Origin: JAKAVN01 sp963734845
Lineage (GTDB): Bacteria > Desulfobacterota > Binatia > Binatales > Binataceae
Length of the DNA stretch: 64,000 bases
Assembly: GCA_963734845.1 (NCBI GenBank)
Contig: CAVTIS010000001.1
Coordinates: 62,001 to 126,000, forward strand
Direction of reading: 5' to 3'
In this document: in pieces, positions 1 through 8,041 of the stretch
Layout of the letters: each line of letters opens with the position of its first letter
How positions within the stretch are numbered: position 1 is the stretch's first letter
Made by a program: the position numbers and the translations under genes
The notes under the pieces: model-generated
Databases searched by the model: none
Seen by the model: the letters and a program-made list of their open reading frames with translations, nothing else
What the model was told of the DNA's origin: nothing

Positions 1-484
1 CGGAAAGCGCGGAGAATTTCTCGAACTGCACCTGATGCTGCCGCGGCTGGATTTCCTTTTGCATCACCGCACTCAAAAAACGCGGCCAGAACCCATAGCG
101 CTGGTAGAGCGCGATGTGCTTGGGGCTCTGCGCAAAGGTGTAGAGCCCGCGATGGCGTACGCCCCAGCGCTCCAGCGTCGCCATCGTGGCCTCCATCAGA
201 TGCTGCCCGACCTTGTGATCCCATAACTCCGTACGCACCGAGAGAGGGCCGAAGTAGCCAAGGCTGCCCCAGCGCACGGCGAAGTTCGATCCGGCAAGCC
301 GCCCGTTGTGTTCCGCGGCCAGCGCGCCTTCGGGGTCGGAGCGCCATCGCGAACGCGCGTAGTCGCCGTCACCCCACATCGCCATCGGATCTGGCAGCCC
401 CATGAAGGTGCCGAAGGCGAGCCGCATGATGCGGTCGGCCTCGTCTAGATCGCTTTCGACCAACGGCCGCACGCGGATAGTCAT
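1..484 (-). CDS. GNAT-family N-acetyltransferase, cut by window edge
   Basis: The reverse strand is open from an ATG at 484 through to base 1, so about 161 N-terminal residues are visible and the C-terminus lies outside the window. The protein starts MTIRVRPLVESDLDEADRIM, the usual beta1-alpha1 opening of GNAT acyltransferases. It ends with a late segment, TFAQSPKHIALYQRYGFWPR, that matches the family's closing 'HIALYxRxGF' motif. GNAT enzymes transfer acetyl from acetyl-CoA to an amine; the substrate cannot be read here. It lies 31 bp downstream of hemB on the same strand and may be cotranscribed. The family call rests on these two motifs. Confidence 0.75.
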   Translation of the reverse strand, partial: MTIRVRPLVESDLDEADRIMRLAFGTFMGLPDPMAMWGDGDYARSRWRSDPEGALAAEHNGRLAGSNFAVRWGSLGYFGPLSVRTELWDHKVGQHLMEATMATLERWGVRHRGLYTFAQSPKHIALYQRYGFWPRFLSAVMQKEIQPRQHQVQFEKFSALS

Positions 485-515
485 GTGATTGTGAGCCGCG
501 GGGTTGCGGGCGCGA

Positions 516-1487
516 TCACTTGAGCCGTTTTGCGACCTCGGTGGCGAAGTAGCTCAGGATCATGTCGGCGCCGGCGCGCTTGATCGAAGTCAGCACTTCC
601 ATCACCGCGCGCTCCTCGTCGAGCCATCCGTTGATCCCCGCCGCCCGCAGCATCGAGTACTCGCCCGAGACGTTGTAGGCCGCGACCGGCACGCGGAACT
701 CATGCTTGGCGCGATAGATCAGGTCGAGATACGGCAGCGCCGGCTTGACCATCACGATGTCGGCGCCCTCGGCCAGGTCGAACGCGATCTCGCGCATTGC
801 CTCGTCGCCGTTGGGCGGGTCCATCTGGTAGGAACGGCGATCGCCGAATTGCGGCGCCGACTCGGCGGCCTCGCGGAACGGCCCGTAAAAGGCCGAAGCG
901 AACTTGGCCGAATAAGCCATAATCGGAATGTGCATGAAGCCGTTCTCGTCGAGCGCACGGCGAATCGCGCCGACCCGCCCATCCATCATGTCCGACGGAC
1001 CGACCATGTCGGCGCCGGCGCGCGCATGTGAGAGCGCTTCGCGCGCGAGCAACTCCAGCGTGGCATCGTTGTCGACGTCGTTGCCCAGCACCACGCCGCA
1101 ATGGCCGTGGTCGGTGTACTCGCATAGGCAGACGTCGGTTATCACGGCGAGGCCAGGCACGTGCTCCTTGATTTCGCGCACCGCGCGCTGCACCTCGCCC
1201 TGGTCGTTCCAGGCCTCGGTGCCGTGAGGGTCCTTGCGCTGCGGGATGCCGAACAGGATGGTCGCCGGGACACCGGCCGCGTGCGTCTCGCGCGCGACGC
1301 GCACCACCTGATCAACCGACAGCTGCGCGACACCCGGCATCGAAGCGATCGGACGTCTTACGTCTCGTCCGGGGCATACGAAGAACGGCTGGATAAGATC
1401 GTCCGGCGCCAGACGCGTCTCCCGGATCATTCGGCGCAGCGTCTCAGTGCGCCGCAGCCGCCGTGGACGATTGATTGGAAACGCCAT
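516..1487 (-). CDS. hemB: Delta-aminolevulinic acid dehydratase (porphobilinogen synthase)
   Basis: This 323-residue protein has the normal HemB length. It condenses two 5-aminolevulinates to porphobilinogen in the cytosol, the second common step of tetrapyrrole synthesis. Both Schiff-base lysines are present: K195 in YSAKFAS and K248 in MVKPAL. The segment DVCLCEYTDHGHCG supplies Cys120, Cys122 and Cys130, the three-cysteine zinc site, so the enzyme is expected to be zinc-dependent rather than of the Mg/Asp type. The first codon is the ATG of MAFPINRPRR. It lies downstream of the secreted phosphatase gene, but a terminator separates them, so it probably has its own promoter. The other heme genes (hemA, hemCD) lie 8 kb away. 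Confidence 0.96.
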   Translation of the reverse strand: MAFPINRPRRLRRTETLRRMIRETRLAPDDLIQPFFVCPGRDVRRPIASMPGVAQLSVDQVVRVARETHAAGVPATILFGIPQRKDPHGTEAWNDQGEVQRAVREIKEHVPGLAVITDVCLCEYTDHGHCGVVLGNDVDNDATLELLAREALSHARAGADMVGPSDMMDGRVGAIRRALDENGFMHIPIMAYSAKFASAFYGPFREAAESAPQFGDRRSYQMDPPNGDEAMREIAFDLAEGADIVMVKPALPYLDLIYRAKHEFRVPVAAYNVSGEYSMLRAAGINGWLDEERAVMEVLTSIKRAGADMILSYFATEVAKRLK

Positions 1488-1593
1488 CGGAATGCTTTGC
1501 TCCCTCCCTCAATAGGGCGGACCGGGACTCAACGGCGATTATATTGATGACACGCGCCGGAACGAAACCCCGCCGGTGCGACGCAAAAATGAA

Positions 1594-1627
1594 CGGCGGG
1601 CGCCCCGGATGATCGGCGCGCCCGCCG
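1594..1627 (-). terminator. Rho-independent terminator after the phosphatase gene
   Basis: A perfect 9-bp stem (CGGCGGGCG at 1594-1602 with CGCCCGCCG at 1619-1627) encloses a 16-nt loop. On the minus strand a run of five T (complement of 1585-1589) follows, and on the plus strand six T (1629-1634) follow, so the hairpin could terminate in both directions. It sits between the phosphatase stop codon and hemB. Confidence 0.65.
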
Positions 1628-1671
1628 CTTTTTTGTGGCAGGGTTTGCCCGCCGCCCCCCTTTGGGAGTTC

Positions 1672-3426
1672 TTAATGCGGCAGCATTAGCCCCGGCAGAC
1701 TCGGAGTATGCTCCAACTGGACCGATTTCAGACTGTGCGGATCGAGACCCAGCGCTTTCAGGATCGTTGGCGCGACCTGGGCAGTCTGCACCGGCGCGTT
1801 AACGGTCACGGGCGACATCTCCGGATTGGCCACCAACAACATGACGTTGGTGTCGTCATGCGCGAAGCCGCCGTGCTCCATGACTTTCTTTTTCCCGCCC
1901 GTATAGATTACGCCGACGTTGGGCGCTATCACGATGTTCGGCGTGCGCGGGTCGGTAGCCGGGTCATTGAACATCAGGTCGAGCGAAGGACCCCAGAAAA
2001 TCTCGCCGCCATTGTAGCCGCCGATCGTTGGGTTGGCCCCGCTCTGAAGCATCCCGACCGCAGTCGCCGTATTGGCCGGAGTGCTGTCGGCGAGCCACAG
2101 CAGCGACACGTCGTCCTCCGTCGGTCCGATTTGATTGACCTCCGAGTCGGGCAGCAGTGCGCTTATGATCGACGAGGGCGGCATTCCCGCGTTGTCGGCG
2201 GGGATGCGCAAAAGCACTTTGGGATCGATCGGCGACTGCCCGTGCTTGGCGGTGATGACGATCAAGGTCGAGTCCGCCAGATGTCTTTTCTTGAGCTCAC
2301 TAACCATCAAGCCAATCGAATTGTCGATAAACAGGATCTCCTGATACAGCGAGTCGCTGGGCGTCCCGACTGAATCCAGATAGCCGCCCGAGGCGCTGTA
2401 CCCGGTAGCGACCGTGCCGTGCTGATAGACAAGTTTCTCGCCGATGCTGACCGCCTGGAAGTTCATGCCAAGGATGTTCGGCACTCGTACGTGCCCGCTG
2501 CCGTCGTGGCGCTTGCCGTCGATCTCGTTGAGGATGGCCGTCACCTTGAGACCGTCATAGCACTGGATGTTCTGGAAGCTCCCGGTGTAATCATCGTCCG
2601 CGGCCACTGCGAGTTGGTCCGGCAGGAACGGCGCCCCATTCTTGAGACAGGCGGGAAGGGCGAGCTGAGATGGCGCCTGCGTCGCAAAGTTCGCGGAGTT
2701 GGAGTTGATCTCGGGCGAATAGAAATCGTCAACGTTTTTTCCGTCGCCGGGTCCCGAGACGGCGATATATGCCGCGTGCTTGTCGGACCAGGCGGTGCGC
2801 CCGCCAGCTTTGTGGATCACACCAAAAATTGTATTGGTGCGGACGAAGTTATAGGGAAAGACCGGATCGCAGTTATGGGCGGGATCGCGCTCGAGCTTGT
2901 TGGAATCGATCGCGTCGGCCTGACCGTCTGTTCCTCCGCCATTTAGTTGCGTTTGGTCGATGTCGATGCCCTCTTCGTATTCGGTGCGCGTGCCGGTCGG
3001 CGTCTGTCCCGGAGTGCAGGTGCCCGCATCCAAGCCATTGCCCGTCGCACTAGCGGGTGGCTGCAAGGAACGGTCATACGCGACGTCATAGAAGGCGCCG
3101 ACCGTGCGCGGCGAGCCGCCCGAAACGATCGCCATCAGCCCCGGAAACGAGTCCGAGGGCTTCGAGGTGGAACTATTAAGATAGTTTACCCCGTGCAGGG
3201 TGAGCGCCTTCAGATGGGGACAATATGTCCCGCCGCCTTTGAAGCCGCTGATCCCGTTGGCGCAATTGGCGAAATCCAACGAATGCATCCCGTCCACGCT
3301 GATTAACAGCACGTGGCGGATATCGCTCCCGTGGCTTTCGAACTCATCGGCAAAGGTCTGGTGGAGCGATGCTGCCACCACCAGGAAGGCGCCTATGGCA
3401 ACCCCCGCGACAAACTTCTTGCGCAT
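1672..3426 (-). CDS. Secreted alkaline phosphatase-fold phosphodiesterase/phosphatase
   Basis: The protein is 584 residues. The start is the ATG of MRKKFVAGVAIG because AGGAGGAG lies just upstream, although an in-frame ATG exists seven codons earlier. A signal peptide ends near TFA/DEF, so the product should be exported. The alkaline phosphatase superfamily is indicated by HVLLISVDGMHSLDF (first metal Asp), KPSDSFPGLMAIVSGG (nucleophile region), TAKHGQSP and MEHGGFAHDDTNVMLLV (His and Asp metal ligands). It is closest to type I phosphodiesterase/nucleotide pyrophosphatase-like enzymes; the exact substrate is unknown. It is transcribed divergently from pstSCAB across a shared 474-bp region, suggesting a role in phosphate scavenging. 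Confidence 0.82.
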   Translation of the reverse strand: MRKKFVAGVAIGAFLVVAASLHQTFADEFESHGSDIRHVLLISVDGMHSLDFANCANGISGFKGGGTYCPHLKALTLHGVNYLNSSTSKPSDSFPGLMAIVSGGSPRTVGAFYDVAYDRSLQPPASATGNGLDAGTCTPGQTPTGTRTEYEEGIDIDQTQLNGGGTDGQADAIDSNKLERDPAHNCDPVFPYNFVRTNTIFGVIHKAGGRTAWSDKHAAYIAVSGPGDGKNVDDFYSPEINSNSANFATQAPSQLALPACLKNGAPFLPDQLAVAADDDYTGSFQNIQCYDGLKVTAILNEIDGKRHDGSGHVRVPNILGMNFQAVSIGEKLVYQHGTVATGYSASGGYLDSVGTPSDSLYQEILFIDNSIGLMVSELKKRHLADSTLIVITAKHGQSPIDPKVLLRIPADNAGMPPSSIISALLPDSEVNQIGPTEDDVSLLWLADSTPANTATAVGMLQSGANPTIGGYNGGEIFWGPSLDLMFNDPATDPRTPNIVIAPNVGVIYTGGKKKVMEHGGFAHDDTNVMLLVANPEMSPVTVNAPVQTAQVAPTILKALGLDPHSLKSVQLEHTPSLPGLMLPH

Positions 3427-3900
3427 GTTCTCCTCCTGAAATTTCAAAGTTTAGGAACCGAGGCCGGCGCAACAAGTAGCCGAGTCAAGTTAAGTACGAA
3501 TGGCGTGAATGTTAACTTCAGGTTGCGAAAAATCTCAGTGGGGTTGGCGGGATGACTGACTATCGCACGCCGTGCTATAGCCAGATGCGGTCACAGAAAA
3601 ATCCGACTAATGCCGGATTTAACAGCTGACGCGCGAAGGTTGAAACCCGTGGAATCGCGCTGAGTCAGTGTGGCGCTGCCGCACAGCCTTCATAGAGCGA
3701 ACCGTTCAGGATCGGAGTGATAAATCGGCGGCCCGAGGCAAGGCGCCCAACGAAGTCCGTGGCCGCACTGATTGGCGCGCACTATGAAACGAAACCGTCA
3801 TTAGTCTGACACATTGCCGTAACAACAGTTTGGGCGAAATGAACACTGCGGAGGTGGGTTTGCCCGAGCCGGCGGACCACCGAAAAACCAGGAGAGAATC
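3427..3900. promoter_or_regulatory. Divergent phosphatase/pst intergenic region
   Basis: These 474 bases separate two divergent genes and hold no plausible coding region. The pst-proximal end carries the Pho box candidate described separately. A strong ribosome-binding site for the phosphatase lies at the other end (AGGAGGAG, minus strand, about 3433-3440). No second clear Pho box facing the phosphatase was seen. Confidence 0.5.
3795..3823 (+). promoter_or_regulatory. Candidate Pho box upstream of pstS
   Basis: Two 7-bp direct repeats, CCGTCAT (3795-3801) and CTGACAC (3806-3812), are separated by four bases. This is the 11-bp period of PhoB boxes (consensus CTGTCAT-n4-CTGTCAC); 12 of 14 positions match. 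A weaker third unit, CCGTAAC at 3817-3823, continues the same period. The position about 80 bp before the pstS start is appropriate for activation of the pst operon under phosphate limitation. Confidence 0.6.
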
Positions 3901-4968
3901 ATGAAACTTGGACGAGGGTTACTACTGCTTGTTCCTATATCGCTGATCGCCGCGGCGTTCGTAACCCTGGGTAGCCGTTTTGACATGAGGCCAGGCGCCG
4001 GCGCCGCGATCGGCTCCGAGGGCGCGATCACCTTGCAAGGCACCGGAGCGACTTTCCCCGCGCCGCTCTATCAGAAGTGGTTTACCGAATATAACAAAGC
4101 GCACCCTGAGGTGCAGATCAATTATCAGGCATTGGGCAGCGGGGCGGGAATCAAGCAGTTCCAGCAAAACCTGGTTGATTTCGGGGCCAGCGATGCAGCG
4201 ATGACCGATGCGGAGATGGCCGCGGTCAAGGACGGCGTCGTGCTGCTTCCGATGACCGCGGGCGCGATCGTGCTCGCCTACAACCTGCCCGACGGTCCGA
4301 GCGAGCTTAAGCTCTCGCGCGAGGCCTACGTGGGAATTTTTCTCGGCAAGATCACGCAGTGGGACGATCCGGCTATCGCCAAATCCAACCCGGGAGTGAA
4401 ACTGCCGAGCACCAAGATAACCGTTGTGGTCCGTTCGGACGGAAGCGGCACCACTTTCGTGTTTACTTCGCACTTGAGTGCCATCAGCGATGCGTGGAAG
4501 AGCGGACCGGGAGCCGGGAAGTCGGTCAATTTTCCGGCTGCCGTGGCGGGCAAGGGCAACCCCGGAGTAACCGCGCTGATCAAGGAGACCCCGGGTGCGA
4601 TCGGTTACGTCGAGTACGGTTACGCGGTGCAGACCAAGATGCCGATGGCTTCGCTCGAGAACAAGAGCGGCACATATGTGAGGCCGGATCTGACGACCGG
4701 CCAGGGGGCGCTGGCGAGTGTTCAGTTGCCGGCTAATCTGCGCGCATGGATCACCGATCCCACGGGCGCGCAGGCCTACCCGATCGTCACCTACACCTGG
4801 CTGCTTTGCTACAAGAAGTACAAGGATCCGGAGAAGCTCGCTGCTTTGAAATCGGTGATCGAATACGGCCTCACGCAAGGTCAGACGTTCAGCGTCGATC
4901 TTGGCTACATCCCCCTGCCCCCCAACGTCGTCGATGCTGACAAGAAGGCGCTCGCAGAGATATCATGA
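3901..4968 (+). CDS. pstS: Phosphate ABC transporter substrate-binding protein PstS
   Basis: This 355-residue exported protein captures phosphate for the PstSCAB importer. An N-terminal hydrophobic segment (residues 6-23) acts as signal or anchor; no lipobox cysteine is seen. Ligand-binding motifs known from PstS are present: GTGATFPAPLY (about 47-57), LGSGAGIKQF (about 78-87), SDAAM (about 97-101) and RSDGSGTTF (178-186). AGGAGAG lies 5 bp before the ATG. The stop overlaps the pstC start by four bases (ATGA). A candidate Pho box lies upstream. Confidence 0.95.
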   Translation: MKLGRGLLLLVPISLIAAAFVTLGSRFDMRPGAGAAIGSEGAITLQGTGATFPAPLYQKWFTEYNKAHPEVQINYQALGSGAGIKQFQQNLVDFGASDAAMTDAEMAAVKDGVVLLPMTAGAIVLAYNLPDGPSELKLSREAYVGIFLGKITQWDDPAIAKSNPGVKLPSTKITVVVRSDGSGTTFVFTSHLSAISDAWKSGPGAGKSVNFPAAVAGKGNPGVTALIKETPGAIGYVEYGYAVQTKMPMASLENKSGTYVRPDLTTGQGALASVQLPANLRAWITDPTGAQAYPIVTYTWLLCYKKYKDPEKLAALKSVIEYGLTQGQTFSVDLGYIPLPPNVVDADKKALAEIS

Positions 4969-6056
4969 CCCCGAGCGAGGGCGGAGCAGCGCGCGATATC
5001 TTCCAACCCGGCGGGCATCCAGTGGATGAATTGGCAGCGGCTGCCGGGGTGGACATATCGCAGCCTCCGTCCGCGTTCGAAATCGCCGCGGATCGCATCT
5101 TCCGCCGCAGCACGATGGCCGTCGCCTGGTTCACAGTCGTCATCGTGTTCTGCGTGATTTTCAGTATCGGGCGGCAGGCACTGCCGTCGATTCGGAGCTA
5201 TGGTCTGGGTTTTCTCAGCGGAACTACGTGGGATTCCAATCGCGCTCAGTTCGGAATTCTGCCCGCGATCGTGGGAACCCTGTATAGTTCGATACTCGGA
5301 CTGGCTATCGGGACGGTATTCGGTCTGGCTATTGCGATTTTTCTCAGCGAAGGCTTTTTATCCTCCGGACTCGATTCCGCACTCCGAGTCCTGCGCCTAT
5401 CGGAGTATTCATGGCTGAACTCATTGCCCAGACGGATAGAGAACGTGCTGAAAATCACCGTCGAGTTGCTGGCCGCTATTCCCAGCGTCGTTTATGGGCT
5501 ATGGGGAATTTTCGTGGTGATTCCCTTCGTCCGTCCGCCGGCGAACTGGCTGCATTCGCATCTCGGATGGATTCCGTTCTTCGGCACCGGCCTTAGCGGA
5601 CCGGGGCTGCTGCCGGCCTCGATTGTTTTGGCGATCATGGTCCTGCCGACCATCTCGGCCATTTCGCGCGACGCGCTGGTCGCGGTGCCGCCGAAGCTGC
5701 GCGAAGCCGCCTTCGGGATGGGTGCCACGCGCTGGGAAGCCATACTGGCGATTTTTGTGCCGACTGCGGCGACCGGAATTTTCGGTGCGATCATCCTGGG
5801 GTTCGGCCGTGCACTGGGCGAGACGATGGCGCTCGCGATGCTCGCGGGCAATGCCAATGTGATCAGTTGGTCGCTTTTCTCACCCGCCAACACGCTCGCG
5901 GCGCTGCTCGCGAATCATTTTCCAGAGGCCGACAAAATCGAGGTCGGCGCCTTGATGTATGTTGCGCTGGTGTTGTTGGGGATCACTTTGGTGGTCAACA
6001 TCATCGGCACCCTGATTCTTCAACGGGCCGACGCGGGCCTCAAGGGGTTGCGCTGA
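4965..6056 (+). CDS. pstC: Phosphate ABC transporter permease PstC
   Basis: The 363-residue inner-membrane protein is one of the two permeases forming the phosphate channel. After a roughly 45-residue cytoplasmic tail it has about six hydrophobic segments. It also carries the EAA-like loop PPKLREAAFGMGATRWEAILAI, written here only as its core REAAFGMGATRWEAI, which docks on PstB. It starts inside the pstS stop codon (ATGA) and its own TGA overlaps the pstA ATG, so the operon is translationally coupled. A long polar N-terminus before the first membrane span is common in PstC proteins. Confidence 0.94.
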   Translation: MTPSEGGAARDIFQPGGHPVDELAAAAGVDISQPPSAFEIAADRIFRRSTMAVAWFTVVIVFCVIFSIGRQALPSIRSYGLGFLSGTTWDSNRAQFGILPAIVGTLYSSILGLAIGTVFGLAIAIFLSEGFLSSGLDSALRVLRLSEYSWLNSLPRRIENVLKITVELLAAIPSVVYGLWGIFVVIPFVRPPANWLHSHLGWIPFFGTGLSGPGLLPASIVLAIMVLPTISAISRDALVAVPPKLREAAFGMGATRWEAILAIFVPTAATGIFGAIILGFGRALGETMALAMLAGNANVISWSLFSPANTLAALLANHFPEADKIEVGALMYVALVLLGITLVVNIIGTLILQRADAGLKGLR

Positions 6057-6991
6057 TGGCGGCGCCGATACAGGGTCCGGCCGCAGCTCCCGAGATTGAT
6101 CTCGAGGGCCTCCAGCACTCGCTCCGTCGGCCGCGCACGCTCTTCAGCTATCTGATGAGCATGCTAACCGGTGCAGCGACCATCGCAGCGCTTTTTCCTT
6201 TATTTTCGGTGCTTTACCTTCTCGTAGTAAGAGGTATAGCAGGGCTCAGCCTGGGCACTTTGCGCGAGCTTCCGCCGGCCGCGATGGCCGCCGGCGGAGG
6301 GTTCGGAAACGCAATCGTGGGCACGTGTATTATCGTTGCCATAGCGACCCTGCTTAGCGTACCCTTCGGCATTCTGGCGGCGATTTATATCACCGAATTC
6401 GGTCCCGATACGCGGACCGCCTCGGCGGTGCGTTTCGCGGCGAAGGTGTTGACCGGTCTGCCGTCGATTCTGGCGGGTGTCTTTGCCTTCGCGGTTGTGG
6501 TGGCGGTGACGGGAGAGTTTTCTGCGCCCGCCGGTGGAGTTGCACTCGCACTGTTGATGCTGCCGACGGTTCTGCTGACCGCCGAAGAGGCGATTAAGCG
6601 GGTCCCGTCGAGAATGCGCGAAGCGGCAATCGGAATGGGGGCCACGCCGACGCAGGTTGTGACAAAAGTCATCGTGCCGACCGCCGCGCCCGCGATGCTG
6701 ACGGGGGTGATGCTCGCGGTGGCGCGGGCCGCAGGAGAAACGGCGCCGCTGCTGTTCACTGCGCTGTTCAGCAATTTCTGGATGAGCCGCACGGCGCCGA
6801 ATTTCCTGCCCAAGAGCATGGGCGACCTGATGAAGCCAACCGCTTCGCTGGCGGTCATGATATACAACTTTTCCGGCTCACCGTTCGAGAACCAGATAGC
6901 ACTGGCGTGGACCGCCGCGCTCGTGTTGGTAACGATCGTGCTGGTGTTCAACGTGCTTGGCCAGGCTCTGGCCGGGCGATCCGCCGATTAG
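6056..6991 (+). CDS. pstA: Phosphate ABC transporter permease PstA
   Basis: The start is the ATG that overlaps the pstC TGA (TGATG), giving 311 residues. The reading frame stays open further upstream, but that part only shadows pstC. It is the second inner-membrane permease of the phosphate importer, with about six membrane spans. Its coupling loop RMREAAIGMGATPTQV is typical of the family and mirrors the PstC loop. PstB follows after a few bases, completing the SCAB order. Confidence 0.94.
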   Translation: MAAPIQGPAAAPEIDLEGLQHSLRRPRTLFSYLMSMLTGAATIAALFPLFSVLYLLVVRGIAGLSLGTLRELPPAAMAAGGGFGNAIVGTCIIVAIATLLSVPFGILAAIYITEFGPDTRTASAVRFAAKVLTGLPSILAGVFAFAVVVAVTGEFSAPAGGVALALLMLPTVLLTAEEAIKRVPSRMREAAIGMGATPTQVVTKVIVPTAAPAMLTGVMLAVARAAGETAPLLFTALFSNFWMSRTAPNFLPKSMGDLMKPTASLAVMIYNFSGSPFENQIALAWTAALVLVTIVLVFNVLGQALAGRSAD

Positions 6992-7006
6992 CTAATGGAG
7001 ACGCTC

Positions 7007-7855
7007 ATGTCACTTGCTCCTGTGCCTACCAACGGACATACGAACGGAAGCGCTAACGGCGCGCAGGACGAGGCGCTGAGAAACGGCACGCTTATCGATT
7101 GCAATATCGATGAGCTTCACTATGGCAAGTTCAAGGCCGTGCGCGACGTGGCGCTGAAAGTGCGCAGGGGCACCATCACCGCCTTCATCGGTCCTTCGGG
7201 ATGCGGCAAGAGCACGGTGCTGCGCTGCCTTAACCGGATGAACGATCTGGTGCGCGGCTTTCGCCTCAAGGGACACGTGATCTTCCGCGGCCAGGACATC
7301 TACGCCTCCCGGGTTGACCCGGTCGCCGTGCGTCGGCATATCGGGATGGTCTTCCAGCAGCCCAATCCGTTCGCGATGAGCATCTTTCGCAACGTGGCTT
7401 TCGGACTGCGCCTCAATCGCTACAAGGGACCGGTCGCTGAGAAGGTCGAGGCGGCACTGCGCCAAGCCGCGCTGTGGGACGAGGTCAAGGACAAACTCCG
7501 CACCAGCGCGCTCGCGCTCTCGGGCGGACAGCAACAGCGGTTGTGCATCGCGCGCGCCGTCGCCACCGAACCGGCGGTGCTGCTGATGGACGAGCCGTGC
7601 TCGGCGCTCGATCCGATAGCCACGCGCCGGATCGAAGAGCTGATGACGGAACTCAAGAAGAAGTACACGATCGCAATCGTGACCCATAATCTGCAGCAGG
7701 CTAAACGCGTCGCCGACAACACCGCCTTTTTATATGTGGATACCACGGCCGGCGGACGGACTGGCTATATGGTCGAGTACGGGCCGACCCAGTCAATTTT
7801 CGAGAATCCCAGGGAAGAGCACACCAAGGAATATATCCGCGGCGAGTTCAGCTAA
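7007..7855 (+). CDS. pstB: Phosphate import ATP-binding protein PstB
   Basis: This is the cytoplasmic ATPase of the phosphate importer. Walker A is GPSGCGKST, followed by the Q-loop VFQQPNPF, the ABC signature LSGGQQQR, Walker B VLLMDEP and the H-loop THNLQQ, all complete. The start at 7007 is preferred because GGAG lies 6 bp upstream; an ATG at 6995, three bases after pstA, would add four residues. The first 25 residues are an unusual Gly/Asn-rich lead before the conserved domain. No phoU, phoR or phoB follows, so the regulators of this operon are elsewhere. Confidence 0.94.
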   Translation: MSLAPVPTNGHTNGSANGAQDEALRNGTLIDCNIDELHYGKFKAVRDVALKVRRGTITAFIGPSGCGKSTVLRCLNRMNDLVRGFRLKGHVIFRGQDIYASRVDPVAVRRHIGMVFQQPNPFAMSIFRNVAFGLRLNRYKGPVAEKVEAALRQAALWDEVKDKLRTSALALSGGQQQRLCIARAVATEPAVLLMDEPCSALDPIATRRIEELMTELKKKYTIAIVTHNLQQAKRVADNTAFLYVDTTAGGRTGYMVEYGPTQSIFENPREEHTKEYIRGEFS

Positions 7856-7869
7856 GAGCGTTTTCTCCC

Positions 7870-7983
7870 GTCATTCTTCACCGACGAGGCGCCGCTTCGG
7901 TTGAGCGTTACGGCGGCATCGTGGATAGCGAGCGAGGGACCGCGCGAGATCCTTCGACTCGCGCAGCGCTCGCCCAGGATGAC
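7870..7983. repeat. Palindromic extragenic repeat-like element
   Basis: Terminal inverted arms GTCATTCT (7870-7877) and AGGATGAC (7976-7983) bracket a 98-bp GC-rich interior. The interior has a second small hairpin, ATCCT (7949-7953) with AGGAT (7976-7980). The wording resembles the dispersed 'atccttcg...caggatgac' palindromes found between genes in many soil bacteria. It lies between the convergent ends of pstB and the redoxin gene and may act as a terminator. Confidence 0.4.
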
Positions 7984-8041
7984 CGGAGAGCGAGCGGCGT
8001 GCTGCTAGAATAATTAGGTTGCGAATTTCTATTCGCGAACA

